Assembly (NCBI GenBank): GCA_038049695.1
Contig: CP142461.1
Coordinates: 28,775,001-28,839,000, forward strand
Length of the DNA: 64,000 bases
Source of the DNA: Cinnamomum chago
Lineage: Eukaryota > Streptophyta > Magnoliopsida > Laurales > Lauraceae
Direction of reading: 5' to 3'
Both the position numbers and the translations under genes were made by a program. The notes under the pieces are model-generated. The model ran no database searches. It saw only the letters and a list, made by a program, of their open reading frames with translations, and was not told the origin of the DNA. Of the stretch, positions 13,685-24,115 are shown one piece after another (the first letter of the stretch is position 1; the number at the start of each line of letters is the position of its first letter).

Positions 13685-13697
13685 TCCCCCCCTATAA
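13685..13697 (-). promoter_or_regulatory. Polypurine tract
   Basis: The plus strand reads TCCCCCCCTATA; the minus strand is ATAGGGGGGGA directly before the TGTGAGAA LTR start. This is the expected plus-strand primer position. Confidence 0.6.
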
Positions 13698-15761
13698 CAT
13701 TTGGTCCTCCAAATGAACTAAACAAACTAAGAAAAACAAGTGAGGACATTAATCCCACACTCCGGAGACAAAACCTCAAACAACTGCTCCAACTTGGTCC
13801 TCTCATAAGCATTTGGACTCGCTGGATCATCCTCGTTGTAGAACTCTTCGGTCAACTATCAACAGTTGTCAGACATTCCTCCATTGGCTCGAATCTGTTA
13901 CTGCTCTACCAATCTGACTGCTCAAGGAATTTGATATCTCTGACTCCTTCTAAGTGCCACTAAGTCTTTCGCTTCTGGCCACCATGATACAGAAAATTCT
14001 TGAAACAGTTTTGTCGACTTCATCACAATTGTCGAAGCTAGGGTCTCATATCAAATGCACCACCTTCAAGGAGAACTCTTGCTAACTCTAACTCTTTCTG
14101 CTCGGTGCTTTTGATCCATTGCACAACAATCAGTCTCTGACACTATCATGCTTGTCCCTTCACCATTCTTCAACCTTTGAAGCTGCACACTCCCTCTTGC
14201 AACTATTCTGCTGAATTTGTTTCCCCCAACAAGCCCGAAATAATCGATTTCCAGCTCCGTGTATCTGTACGTTGTAATCCGATGTTTCTCATGTCGATAA
14301 AATTCGCAGAATCTTCGTTGTCAGGCGTTCAAGTATAGATCTTTTCTGTTGTCAACTGCTAAAATCTGACTCTCAATGCTTCGTATCTCGCTGGGTCTAC
14401 TTCACCACATGGTTGCACCTGTTGAAAATTTCCAATTAGCTCTTTAACAAAACTCATCAAATTCCGGAAATCTCGAACTCTGAACATCTCCTTGGAGCTT
14501 TACCAACTGAAAAGAAAAATTGTCTTGTCCTTCATCTGCCCTTGGCTTCGAAAAATTGGCGACGCTGAGTATTACCAGATGTCTCTCACTTTAGGCAATG
14601 TCGCCTAGTCCTCGATACACGTCTATCATCTCTGTCAAAGTTGTTGAAATTAGGTCTCCTGCCAATGCACAATCTTCGAGGTGAATGACTTGAAAATCTG
14701 TTACTTCTTCATATGCCAAGCTGATTCAATCAAATGTTTGAACGGTCCTGTGAACACTTCACTCATCTCTATCTGCTCATTGAAAATACAATGCTCACAA
14801 CTCTGTAGGTTTCCGGCTCTGACTAGACCTGCTAACACTTTAACTGTCATGCTACTCCACATGTCCACACTTCGTGAGGTGCGCTTCTGTCAAAGTCATT
14901 CTTCTCTGAATCCTTCAACTGTCATTGTTCATAAGTTATGATTCTCCTGCTCGCATCTGTACTCTGCCCAAACTGATGTTCTACAAGTCGGTAACATCCA
15001 CACAATCTTCTCTATCATGTAATCAGGTAATAATCAATTCCACATATAACTCTCTACACTACTGCTGAAAATTAATTTCCTATGCTTTTAACCATCCACT
15101 GATACATCCTGCTGAGTCGACTCACTATCATAGCTGCAATTGTTAAACCTCCTCAAGCAATTCTCCGTCACAAGTTCATCAATGCTCGAGAAATTTCTAA
15201 CTTTTCACATCTTCTTGGAATGTACCATTGAAAATCACTTCAAACCTCATAAAGTCCACCACTTATTCGGCTTATGGAGTCTTCTGACTTAGGAAAATAA
15301 TCCAAGTTTATCCAAAAATCCACACTTACTTGCCTGACGAATCCTCTGACGGTACACGATCAACTGTAATTGGGTCTCGATATGCTGCTCACATTCCTAG
15401 CTGACAAACAATTGGTCGCAAATTCCTTCTCTAGCTCCATTTGTGACATCGAAAAGCTGAAAATTCTGTCAATGTCCTTTGAGAAACACATGCTAAGTCC
15501 ACAAAACTCTGACTCTCTGGCGCGAGAACAAGGGAAAGGTACTAAATGTGGGTACGGAGACACTAAGTTCTCCCCCACTAGAAAAGAATTTGGTCCTCCA
15601 AATTCCCTAACAACAAGGACAAGAAAAGGAGACAAATATAGTCTCCCCCACTAGAAGAAAAACAGACACGAACTCACAGAAACAATACTAGACAAAAGAA
15701 AACGAGTCCTCACCACACGTCTTAAGGTTCCTAGAGTGTTTTATTTCCTAGAAACCTGCCC

Positions 15762-15773
15762 ACTCTGATACCA
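15762..15773 (-). promoter_or_regulatory. Primer-binding site, initiator tRNA-Met type
   Basis: The minus strand reads TGGTATCAGAGT three bases after the LTR end. The first 11 bases match the complement of the plant initiator tRNA-Met 3' end. This fixes the element's orientation as minus. Confidence 0.75.
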
Positions 15774-15776
15774 GTC

Positions 15777-18700
15777 TGTCACGCCCCCCAACCAGGAACT
15801 TCGGGGGCGCGAATGGGATTAAGCAAAAATATATTTTCCTCCCAAGATCCGCGTGTGTGAAGACAACACATTCCAACACATTCTAAATATTTTGCGGAAG
15901 CTTTCGTGGCATTGCAACCCGGAGTCCGTAGTCATCGGATTTTGCGACGCACTCAACTCCTAGCATATAGTTATTATATCAAGAACCATATCAGACTGGA
16001 GTAAACCATCACAACAAAGTACAGAGCTGACAGTAACAGGATATTACATTCCCATATATGTTCAAGTTACAATTATCAATGTACATTAATTAAGAATCCC
16101 AAGAAAAGGCTAATAGAAGCCATACAACAACAAGCAAATAACCACTACCCATATGTGTTGCAACTCCGATGTCAAGCTCAATGTCTACATGACACAGCCG
16201 ACAAAACAACTTCTAAAGCATGGCTCCAAAACCAACAAAAGCACTCATCTAGGGACGAAGAAGTCTGGACCTGAGTACCAAAAGTAGTGGGTCAGACACG
16301 ACGGTTTGGCAGGTGGATGAAAAGATACTAAATATACTGAAGAATAAAACATATGATAAATCATGCTATTTGATCAAAGGCCGCATATAATTAAACGGGT
16401 GCAAAAATCGAGGATATCTGACAACACATGTATTCGTTTTAAGCACGGGTAAAACAGGAAGATCTAACAAAGCATATGTTCATTTACATCATCTATAAAA
16501 GCATAGATATTTGACAATCGGGTGTTCGTCTAAAACATGTATAAATGCAGAGGTCTGGCAAAACAAACGTTCATTTGAAACTTAGGTAAAAGCATAAGTA
16601 TTCAACAAACCGGGTATTCATTTAAAATGTGTGTAATCATAGAAATCTGGCAAAACCAATGTTCATTTGAAACATATGTAAAAGCATGGGTATTTAACCA
16701 AATCGGGTATTCATTTAAAACGTGTATAAACATAGAAATCTGGTAAAACAAGTGTCATTTAAAACGTATTTAAAAGCACGGATATTTAACAAATCGGGCA
16801 TTCATTTAAAACATGTGTGTGTACAAGGAACAGGAAACAATATAACAATAACTGAATTTACCTTGGAGAATATTAACACCTGTTTAAATAATAACTTTCA
16901 TAAAAGAAATGAATCACTTATCGAAAAACAAACAAGCAATATAAAACATGTCAGGTATCCAAGGAATCGGGAACTAACAAGATGGCAAGCACATAAAGCT
17001 AAGTCCTCTATCACCAAAGTGATAAAAGTAAAACGGGACGTTGGTCTCAGTCACACAAGGTGAGGAGATTCAACGAAAACATATATACAATATAAATATA
17101 CGGGACGGGACCACGATAGCGAACCGGGTATTGGGACGGGACCACGGTAATAAACCGGGCATCGGGATTCAAACTGCAGCCGGCGGGACGGGAGGGGATC
17201 TCCAAGTCGGTGGATCAAACCGACAAGGTTATCCAAGCTTAGTGATGCCGACTCATAGGTCAAATATCGGAAATCAAGACATGTGCAAATAAATCGAGTG
17301 CGAGTAAATAAACGGACGGGGCAAGAATGCTCAAAGGTATAACTTTCATTTCATGTTAGGCAATACATTTCGGGACAAGTAACTGTTACTAGTGTAACTT
17401 CAATGCATTCGGGAAAACAAGTCGTGTAATGTAAATCTCGGAAATGAAGAAATACAATGAACTATTACAATTTCGGGTAAAATATTGGTTTCAAGATTTA
17501 TTTAAGGTGAATAGGGGTCCCGTATGTCGATTATAATAATGACTTGGTACTCCTTGAGTTTGAAGTAATTCCGGGCTCCTTATACACTTTACGATTTTCA
17601 AAACTTTAAATGAGCTTATAGATAATACTAGACGGTACGATAAAAATCAAACTATAAACAGTCCATCCTAAGTATGATGTTAATCCTGAAGCATCGTACA
17701 ACCTACTCAGTCACCAAAAGGGATAGGATTCGCGATACCCAAGGAAATAGACTTCGCGTATAGATATAAGGAAGGTATCGCGTTGTCCCATACCATTCAA
17801 GATTGAATTAGATTGGATTCTTATGCAACCGAACTAACCGTGAAGAACGTCGGCTCAAGACATCCTCACATATGGTCCAGTGAGTTCAAAAAGGGTAGCC
17901 AAAGTCCCACCTAAGCCCATCCAAAAACAGGGTAAAAATTCCTTCCAGCAGGGATTTCCCAGTTGGCCCGGTCGACCTGGCCCAGGTCCGGTCGACCCCT
18001 TACACAGCAGCCCCGGTCGACCTGGTCCCTGTGTGCCCGGTCGACCGAGCCCATGGTCGGTCGACCGGGAGTTGTATCTGAAATGGGTAACAATAGTTTG
18101 GTCAGGCTCCCTGGGAGCCTGACCCTGTGTCGCAGGTCGACCGAGCCCCCGCCAGGTCGACCGCGTACACTGCGGAACAGAACCCAGGTTCTGTTCTGCA
18201 GTGGGTTGGGTCCTTCTCTTCTTCCCTCCTTTCTCTTCCACTTGCACACTTATACAAACTGAGCTTTTCCTTCCTTCAACAAACATCCAAACTAAAATAA
18301 AAACTCCTATCAAAACTTCAATGAACATTAAATCCAAACACCTTCTTCTTCACATTCAAACATCAAAGTAAAGAAAACCACTATCCATGAGATTCATCTA
18401 CACTTTAACAACATAATGGATACATTTATCAAGATGTATTTCAAAAGTAATAGAAATCAAGGCAAGGAAAACTATGAAAACACATGTAAAAATCATTAAG
18501 AACCAATAGTGTAAAACAAAAGATTTCCATGAAACATGTAAATGTTCAAAAACTTATCCATTCATCCACTTGACTTAGGTCCAAACTAGCCAAACCAAGC
18601 CTCTAATCACCTCTTAATCTCAAATCCAAGCTACAAGCAAAAACCCCCAAATCAAACCCTAAAATGGGTCAAACAATGAAAGACAAGGAATGGGCTCAAA

Positions 18701-19535
18701 CCAAACTAGGAAATAGAACCTAAGGGAAAACCAAAGCTCAACAATAGAAGATGAAAAGAAGTCCTTACCTCTAGGGCCATCAATCAACAAGAAGAAGCTT
18801 GAAATAGGGGCTGCCCACCTTAGTTTTGCACAAAAATAACATCCATGCGAAGTGGGAGAGATGGAGAAGAAGATGGCATGGTTGGGTTTCCAAATGGCAA
18901 GGATCTCCTCCATGAATGGGGAGGAGAAAACAAGAAGAAAAGGGAGGGGAAGCTCAGTTGCAGAGCCCCCCCTTTGGCTGCAACGAATGAGTGAGGGGAG
19001 AGGGGAGAGTCATCTTTTATAATGGGTGGGTGTGGGCCCCACCACACCAAAAACTTGCCAAGGGTAAAACATCAATTTCTGGGCCTCGGCTGCGATCGAC
19101 GAAGAAGAGGAAAATGTTTCTCATAAAATCTAGTTTTCAAAAAGTATAATTTTGGCATGGTTCTGGGATCTCAAAATTTGGGTCCAGATTCAATGTGAAA
19201 AGACCAATTTTTCCCTTAGGGCTGGAAAAACTGATTTTCGGAGCTTCGAATGGATACAGAGTGAACACGAAAGTTGTAGAGATTAACAAAATAAGTCAAA
19301 CGAGGCTAAAACAAGAATTATCAGAAATTTCGAATAATCTCCCAATCACGCGCAAAATCACTAAAAGAACCCCCAAAGGGTCCCACTAATCACAAAGGCA
19401 CTCAAAACTCCCCAAAACTAGTGAAAAACCATTTTATCTCACAAACTCAACCCAACAAGCACTAATCCCACTAAAAGAAACTAATCCACAATTAAAACAA
19501 CACTAATCCAGGAAATTAGGAGTCGAGTTCTCACA
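15777..19535 (-). repeat. LARD-like element, 5' LTR in minus orientation (3,759 bp)
   Basis: Partner of 9,970-13,684, starting TGTCACGCCCCCC and ending CTCACA. Divergence by eye is a few percent and uneven: dense near 15,790-15,960, very low near 17,000-17,500. It is followed by polypurine-tract and interior sequence rather than by host flank. Confidence 0.85.
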
Positions 19536-19682
19536 TCCTCCCCCACACCCCCCCCCCCCCCCCCTTAGAACATTTGGTCCTCCAAATGAACTAAACAAAC
19601 TAAGAAAAACAAGTGAGGACATTAATCCCACACTCCGAAGATAAAACCTCAAACACTTCTCCAACTTGGTCCTTTCTCATAG
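19536..19682 (-). repeat. Truncated second copy of the LARD interior
   Basis: From AACATTTGGTCCTCC on, about 110 bp match 13,694-13,800 nearly base for base, then the match stops at about 19,680. A run of about 19 C (19,547-19,565) replaces the short C-run of the first polypurine tract. This piece shows a third LTR-interior junction, so a tandem or recombined element was later deleted on its right. Confidence 0.75.
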
Positions 19683-20084
19683 TGATCAAAGTGCTGCAAC
19701 CTTGTCAGATGAGATGCTCAGTCTCATCACTGGTTGTGAAGATATTTTAAGTATAAGATTTGTGACACATATCTCCCGTATGTGGAACTCATCCATATAC
19801 ATATATCACATCTAATATACTGATGGGACCCGGTTCATCTCTTGAACCATTATATCATATGTATTGGTCATGTGCATTAAGTAATAAATCATCATTCATC
19901 TCAAGAAAGGAAAGCATGATTATATTGATAAATAAATAAATTAATCAGTTTATTACATCAACTGATGGATTGAGACCATACAATCTAACAAGTTGTTGAT
20001 ATAGAAGGGCCAATAAAGTGATGGGCACAAAACTAGCATTAAACTAACTTCAAAGTGTTACCAAAATTAAATTGCCTTGTAATG

Positions 20085-20452
20085 CCTCGCTTGGGAAAGA
20101 AAGTCCAGATCGAGTTACGATTGGAATGGCATTGGAAAGAAAGTCTAGCTGTAGTGTACAGTGTTCATGACAATGGCTATTTGGAGCTGGCAGGGTGTTT
20201 CCGGAAAGGAAGGTGGATGACCCACTACACAGATGCTAAAAAGGTAGATAGCTTGAAGGTTGGGCAGCATGTCTGCTATGGGTATGCAAGGCATGTGAAA
20301 TGGAGAAGGTGAGAGCATTCAAGGTGGGAGACAAGGTGAGGATTAGAGGGGGATTGGTGACACCTAGGTGGGGATGGGGTATGGAGACACCTGCAAGCAG
20401 GGGTGAGGTGGTAGGTGTGGATGCGAATGGGAAGCTAAGGATCAGATTCTGA
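20085..20452 (+). pseudogene. KEG: Captured fragment of KEEP ON GOING (KEG) E3 ubiquitin ligase
   Basis: Two open segments match the C-terminal repeats of plant KEG, the RING-kinase-ankyrin-repeat E3 ligase that targets ABI5 in abscisic-acid signalling. The first (to about 20,289) contains KESLAVVYSVHDNGYLELAG and then CFRKGRWMTHYTDAKKV, typical of one KEG repeat. The second (20,300-20,452) reads FKVGDKVRIRGGLVTPRWGW followed by GMETPASRG and DANGKLRIRF, typical of the last KEG repeat. The segments are not adjacent in KEG and sit in different frames here, with a stop after the second. Neither kinase, RING nor ankyrin parts are present, so this cannot be a working ligase. It lies well inside the CACTA termini, which points to capture by the transposon. 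Confidence 0.85.
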
Positions 20453-22240
20453 TGAAATCTGGTTGGATCTTGCTTTCTATGGAGTGGGATTTTGGTGGGC
20501 TTATTTCCTATGGGTTCTTCTCCTTCTATAAACACTGATTCTCTTCTTCTTCTTTCTCTTGCTATTGAAAATTCTCCTCCTTGTTTTTTTCTTCTAAACT
20601 TCTTCTAGCAATTAGCAATGGCTATACCTGCTGTCCAACTTCAATGTCAGCGTGTATGATTAACATGGGTTAAACACCCAGCTGTCCCAAGCATTTATTG
20701 TATTAATAATAAGACTGAGTCATGACTTTTCAGATTTGTATATAGATTTTTTTTTTGTTTGGGCTTTGGTGACTCCACTCATAGGGTGACTCAACTCATG
20801 CCAATTTTCAGAACACGGAGCTGACAGACAACAAGTTTGACTCCTACCACACAATGAAGACTGAAATAAGAGAAAATGTGGAAAAACATATGCTTTATTG
20901 TTTGTTGTTACTCTTTAGGTTTGAATGTTGAAATCATTTGTGACTTAGGAATTAGGATGTAATTTATTATTCATTTTGATTTCACGTTTTCTGTTTGTTT
21001 ATAATGTGATAGTTTGTTTTTTGTTGTTATTATTTATTATGTCACATGCTGGTTTCTTTATGGAGAAAATGTGGAAAAACATATGCTTTATTTATTAGTT
21101 TTCTGTTTTTTCTTTTCTTTCACATGCTGGTTTTTTGTGGTTTTGTTATGGCTTTGCTATAGAGTGAGATGGAAGATGGCTATGGGGGCTGTTTCATGTT
21201 GCTATATAGTGAGAATTGTTAGAAACTTGAACAAAACATACATAATCCTTGATTCATTTTCCATTAAACGGCAGAGGTCATTTGATGGCTTAGCAACTTA
21301 TCATAATTTTTGTTCTTGTTCTTGTTCTTGAACAGGAAGAGACTCATGGGTCTTGTTGTACACAAGTAATGTTAGAAACAGAGATCTGAGGCCAATAAAT
21401 TTTTTATTTTGGGGGCATATATATATATCATGTGATAGATCTTCAATGACATCAATCATAAATGATGGCCTCATTACTTTCAAAACCAAGATCCAAGTTT
21501 ATTGCTCTAAACCTTGTGTCCTTCTCTTATATTCCTCCTAAGACTTTTAATTTCATTCTGTGATGTATTTTTTCTATGGACTTGATTTAATGGAATCTCT
21601 CTGTTCTAGGGAAGAATTACATTGTTTTCATAATTGATTTCAGTTGCTTTGTTTATATATAGTTTCACTAAAAGTTGTGCATATGACATTCTTAATCATA
21701 TGTTAATCTTGCTATTTTTTTATGCAGATTGAATGAAAATTGAAAAACAAATTTTGTTAAAAGAGTCCATGCAGCTAGGATGCAGCCAACATGAAGGCCA
21801 AGTATACAGAGTAACACATTGCTATATGTTAAAATGAGATGCATGAAATTTTTTAAAACAATGGTACAGGTGTTGGAATGGTGCAACAAGGAAATGATCA
21901 TATATGAATATGTAAATTTTCATTAACATTTGAAGGTTGGTACGGAGTAGAATGTTACCAGTTGTTTTAATTTTGTAATGGTAATGGTAAAGTGCTTTCA
22001 ATGTTGAAAGGATGTTTGAGTATTAATATGAAGTGGAATGAATTTTCTTGTTTCATTTTTTGATGAATTTGGAATGGAAATGGATGTTGGGTGTAGAAGA
22101 TTTGGTCTTGGATAATGGAATTTGCAATTTAAATTTATTCATGTGACACAGGTTGGAAGTTGTAATGAACTGATGTATATACAAGAAAAGAAAATTAAAA
22201 ATCAAATAAATAAATAAATAAATTATATTTAAAAAAAATT
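20453..22240. other. CACTA interior, no gene seen
   Basis: AT-rich, intron-like or UTR-like sequence. One phrase (AGAAAATGTGGAAAAACATATGC) occurs at about 20,872 and 21,063, a local duplication of about 190 bp spacing. No transposase similarity was found. Confidence 0.5.
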
Positions 22241-22756
22241 ATTCCTGGCGAGATAAAACACTGGCAAAAAAATTTTAAAAAAGAATTTTCGTAAATTGTA
22301 AATCTTTTCTAGGCGCAAAATTAACGCCAGCAAAAGTTTTTCTAAATTTATTTTTAAAAAATAAACTTCTTTTCCTGGCAAAAAAAAACGCCAGCAAAAG
22401 TTTTTCTCTATTTATTATTGAAAAATAAACACCTTTTCCTGGTGCAAAAAAACCCTAGCAAATGTTTTTTGAAGATTTATTTGTGAAAAAATAAACTTCT
22501 TTTCCCGGTGCAAAAAAATGCCAACAAAAGTTTTTTCTAAATTTATTATTGAAAAAATAAACATCTTTGCCAGGCGAATAAAACCTCTACCGGCGAAATA
22601 AAACGCCGGCAATGTATACTTTTTCTCGATGCTACCTATTTTTCGCAGGCAATGGGTATTACCGGTGTACTTTTCCCCATGGGTTGCCAGCGCAAGAGAA
22701 ATCGCTAGTAATAGTTTTTCTCGGCATTTTCTGGACCTTTACCGGCGCTTATTTAG

Positions 22757-22785
22757 CGCCGGCAAAAGTGCAAATTGTTGTAGTG
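22757..22785 (-). repeat. CACTA terminal inverted repeat, right
   Basis: Ends TTGTTGTAGTG. It is the inverted partner of 6,332-6,360 and is preceded by GCCGGC-type subterminal repeats. Confidence 0.85.
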
Positions 22786-24029
22786 ATGGCGCCTACCCTG
22801 TTTTTAGTTCATTTAAGAATTTCGACCACGTTTCAAATTTTAGATTGAATTCACTAAAATTAGAATTTTCCAGAACTTAAAACAAACTTGAAACAATAAC
22901 ATAATCTAACAAAAGCCAATCGGGACTCCAGATTATAGTCGAATTGTTGACAAATGCTAAAAACATTATATCAGTTAGGATAGGCTCCACCCCCTGGGCG
23001 CCTATCCCAGTCTTGACAACGAAGTGCAACTTTGGACTATTTTCTGGAATTTTGATTCAAATTGAAAATAACATAACCTTGAAATATTTAAAAACACATC
23101 AAACTGAACCCCAAAACATCCTTAAACCACTCTCTTCCAAAATCACAACTTAAAACATATCAAATCAACTAAAACCTTACCCAACAAGTTGCTTAGGCAC
23201 AAGAACTATCAAACTTAGGCTATTTGCACCCTACGAATAAATTGGATTACCTTGTTAGGTAGCTTAGAGTATTAGGCTTTGCCCCATCACTCTTCCTGTT
23301 CCGTTAGGGGATTGGGAGAGCTGATGTGGGCGATCTAGGATCTTAGTTTAGGGTTAATCCAATGATCAATAATAAAGCATTAATCATGTAAATCCCCTAG
23401 TTAGGCCGTTCTAGCCCCAATATAAAAAATCCATAGAAACTATAAAACTTACAAAATCAAACCCTTAAAGATTTTCTTCTTTTTTCCTCCACCTCAGGTG
23501 CCAGATATTTAATCGAACTTAATGATGAAAGGGTATGAAGAACTGATTTCTAAATTTGGATAAATGAGAATGACGAGATGAGACGACTGATTTCGCACAC
23601 TTTTTATTGTGGCCCATCGGTCACCCTCAAACAAACACGCCCATCAGCCACCTTGAAGTCAATCCTGGCCCATCGCCACATTCAATCAATTACGTCCCAT
23701 CGGCCTTTCACTTTTATCACTCGTGTATCGCACACGAAAAATACATAAATCACTAGTCAAAATCTCATTTGCATCATCATTTTAGTTTGAAAAGTCAACC
23801 TTTAAACTCAATTTTGCCAAGGGATTAGAAGGGGGTACCCGCGAATGGGGCCGATCGTTTTCTTAAATATTTGGCACATCCCTCCTTATATTTTCTTTAG
23901 TTTTTACTTTATCTTACTTGGATATACTATGATTATGCTATGTGAGGATTAACCCTTACTTGGACTTTAACTCATGACCCTGAATTGACCCAACATCAAA
24001 GAGACCCAAATCAATGTAACAGGATAACC
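22786..24029. mobile_element. Old LTR-like sequence, continuation after the CACTA element
   Basis: It begins inside the array core interrupted at 6,331 (GGCGCCTACCC) and holds one more core at about 22,975. After 23,160 the sequence changes character: short GCCCATCGG repeats at 23,610-23,710, then AT-rich DNA. No coding sequence. Confidence 0.45.
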
Positions 24030-24115
24030 GTCGTGAATATGACAAATTCAGATAAAATTGAAGTAGTCTACAGTAAAGTTCATATCAAACTCATATAAGT
24101 TCGTAACAATGTTAA
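24030..24115. repeat. Left piece of a 21-bp-periodic minisatellite
   Basis: The same short AT-rich motif (ATTCAGATAAA, TTCATATCAAACTCATATAA) as in 25,828-26,710. It is cut from the main block by insertion of the solo LTR. Confidence 0.6.

Larger units (their letters stand above)
13685..15776 (-). other. LARD-like element interior, non-coding
   Basis: 2.1 kb with no gag, protease, RT or integrase similarity in any frame. It starts (plus strand) with a C-run that is the polypurine tract on the minus strand. Phrases such as TTCGAGGTGAATG / TTCAAGGAGAACT recur, suggesting old internal repetition. A propagating copy would depend on another element for its proteins. Confidence 0.7.
9970..19682 (-). 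mobile_element. Non-autonomous LTR retrotransposon with 3.7-kb LTRs (LARD-like)
   Basis: Two near-identical direct repeats (9,970-13,684 and 15,777-19,535) flank a 2.1-kb interior with no gag or pol. In minus orientation the upstream LTR ends ..GGGGCGTGACA and is followed after 3 bases by TGGTATCAGAG, the primer-binding site for initiator tRNA-Met. A purine-rich tract sits beside the other LTR. Long LTRs with a non-coding interior fit large retrotransposon derivatives (LARDs). Beyond the right LTR lies a further piece of interior (19,536-19,682), so the unit is LTR-interior-LTR-partial interior. The left flank is CAATT; no matching duplication is seen on the right, where the end looks deleted. 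Confidence 0.8.
8979..19990 (-). mobile_element. Copia-type solo LTR, split by a nested LTR element
   Basis: The left part (8,979-9,969) starts TGTTGG and the right part (about 19,683-19,990) ends CTAACA, giving matching TG..CA termini. Together they make about 1.3 kb. The flanking 5-mers are GGTTG and AGTTG, a 4/5 match, so the target duplication is plausible but imperfect. The CT-rich leader and short AT-rich end on the minus strand resemble Copia LTRs. No internal or coding region is present. Exact ends are uncertain. Confidence 0.5.
6332..22785. mobile_element. CACTA (EnSpm/CMC) transposon, non-autonomous, with nested insertions
   Basis: The element starts with CACTACAAGAATTTGCAC and its other end, read on the minus strand, starts CACTACAACAATTTGCAC; 27 of the first 29 bases match. 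Both subterminal regions (6,355-6,720 and 22,240-22,770) are packed with short GCCGGC/CGCCGGCAAA-type repeats, as expected for CACTA transposase-binding regions. The outer flanks belong to one interrupted array unit (GTGG before, ATGGCGCC after), fitting a 3-bp TSD of TGG with one extra base. Removing the nested sequence at 8,979-19,990 leaves about 5.4 kb. No transposase is visible. It carries a KEG gene fragment, so it is a gene-capturing derivative. Confidence 0.85.

Noticed and set aside
20055-20312. An intact small gene from the ATG at 20,055
   Set aside because: The N-terminal residues before the KEG-like part are not KEG-like, the frame ends where the second KEG segment continues in another frame, and the whole lies in a transposon.
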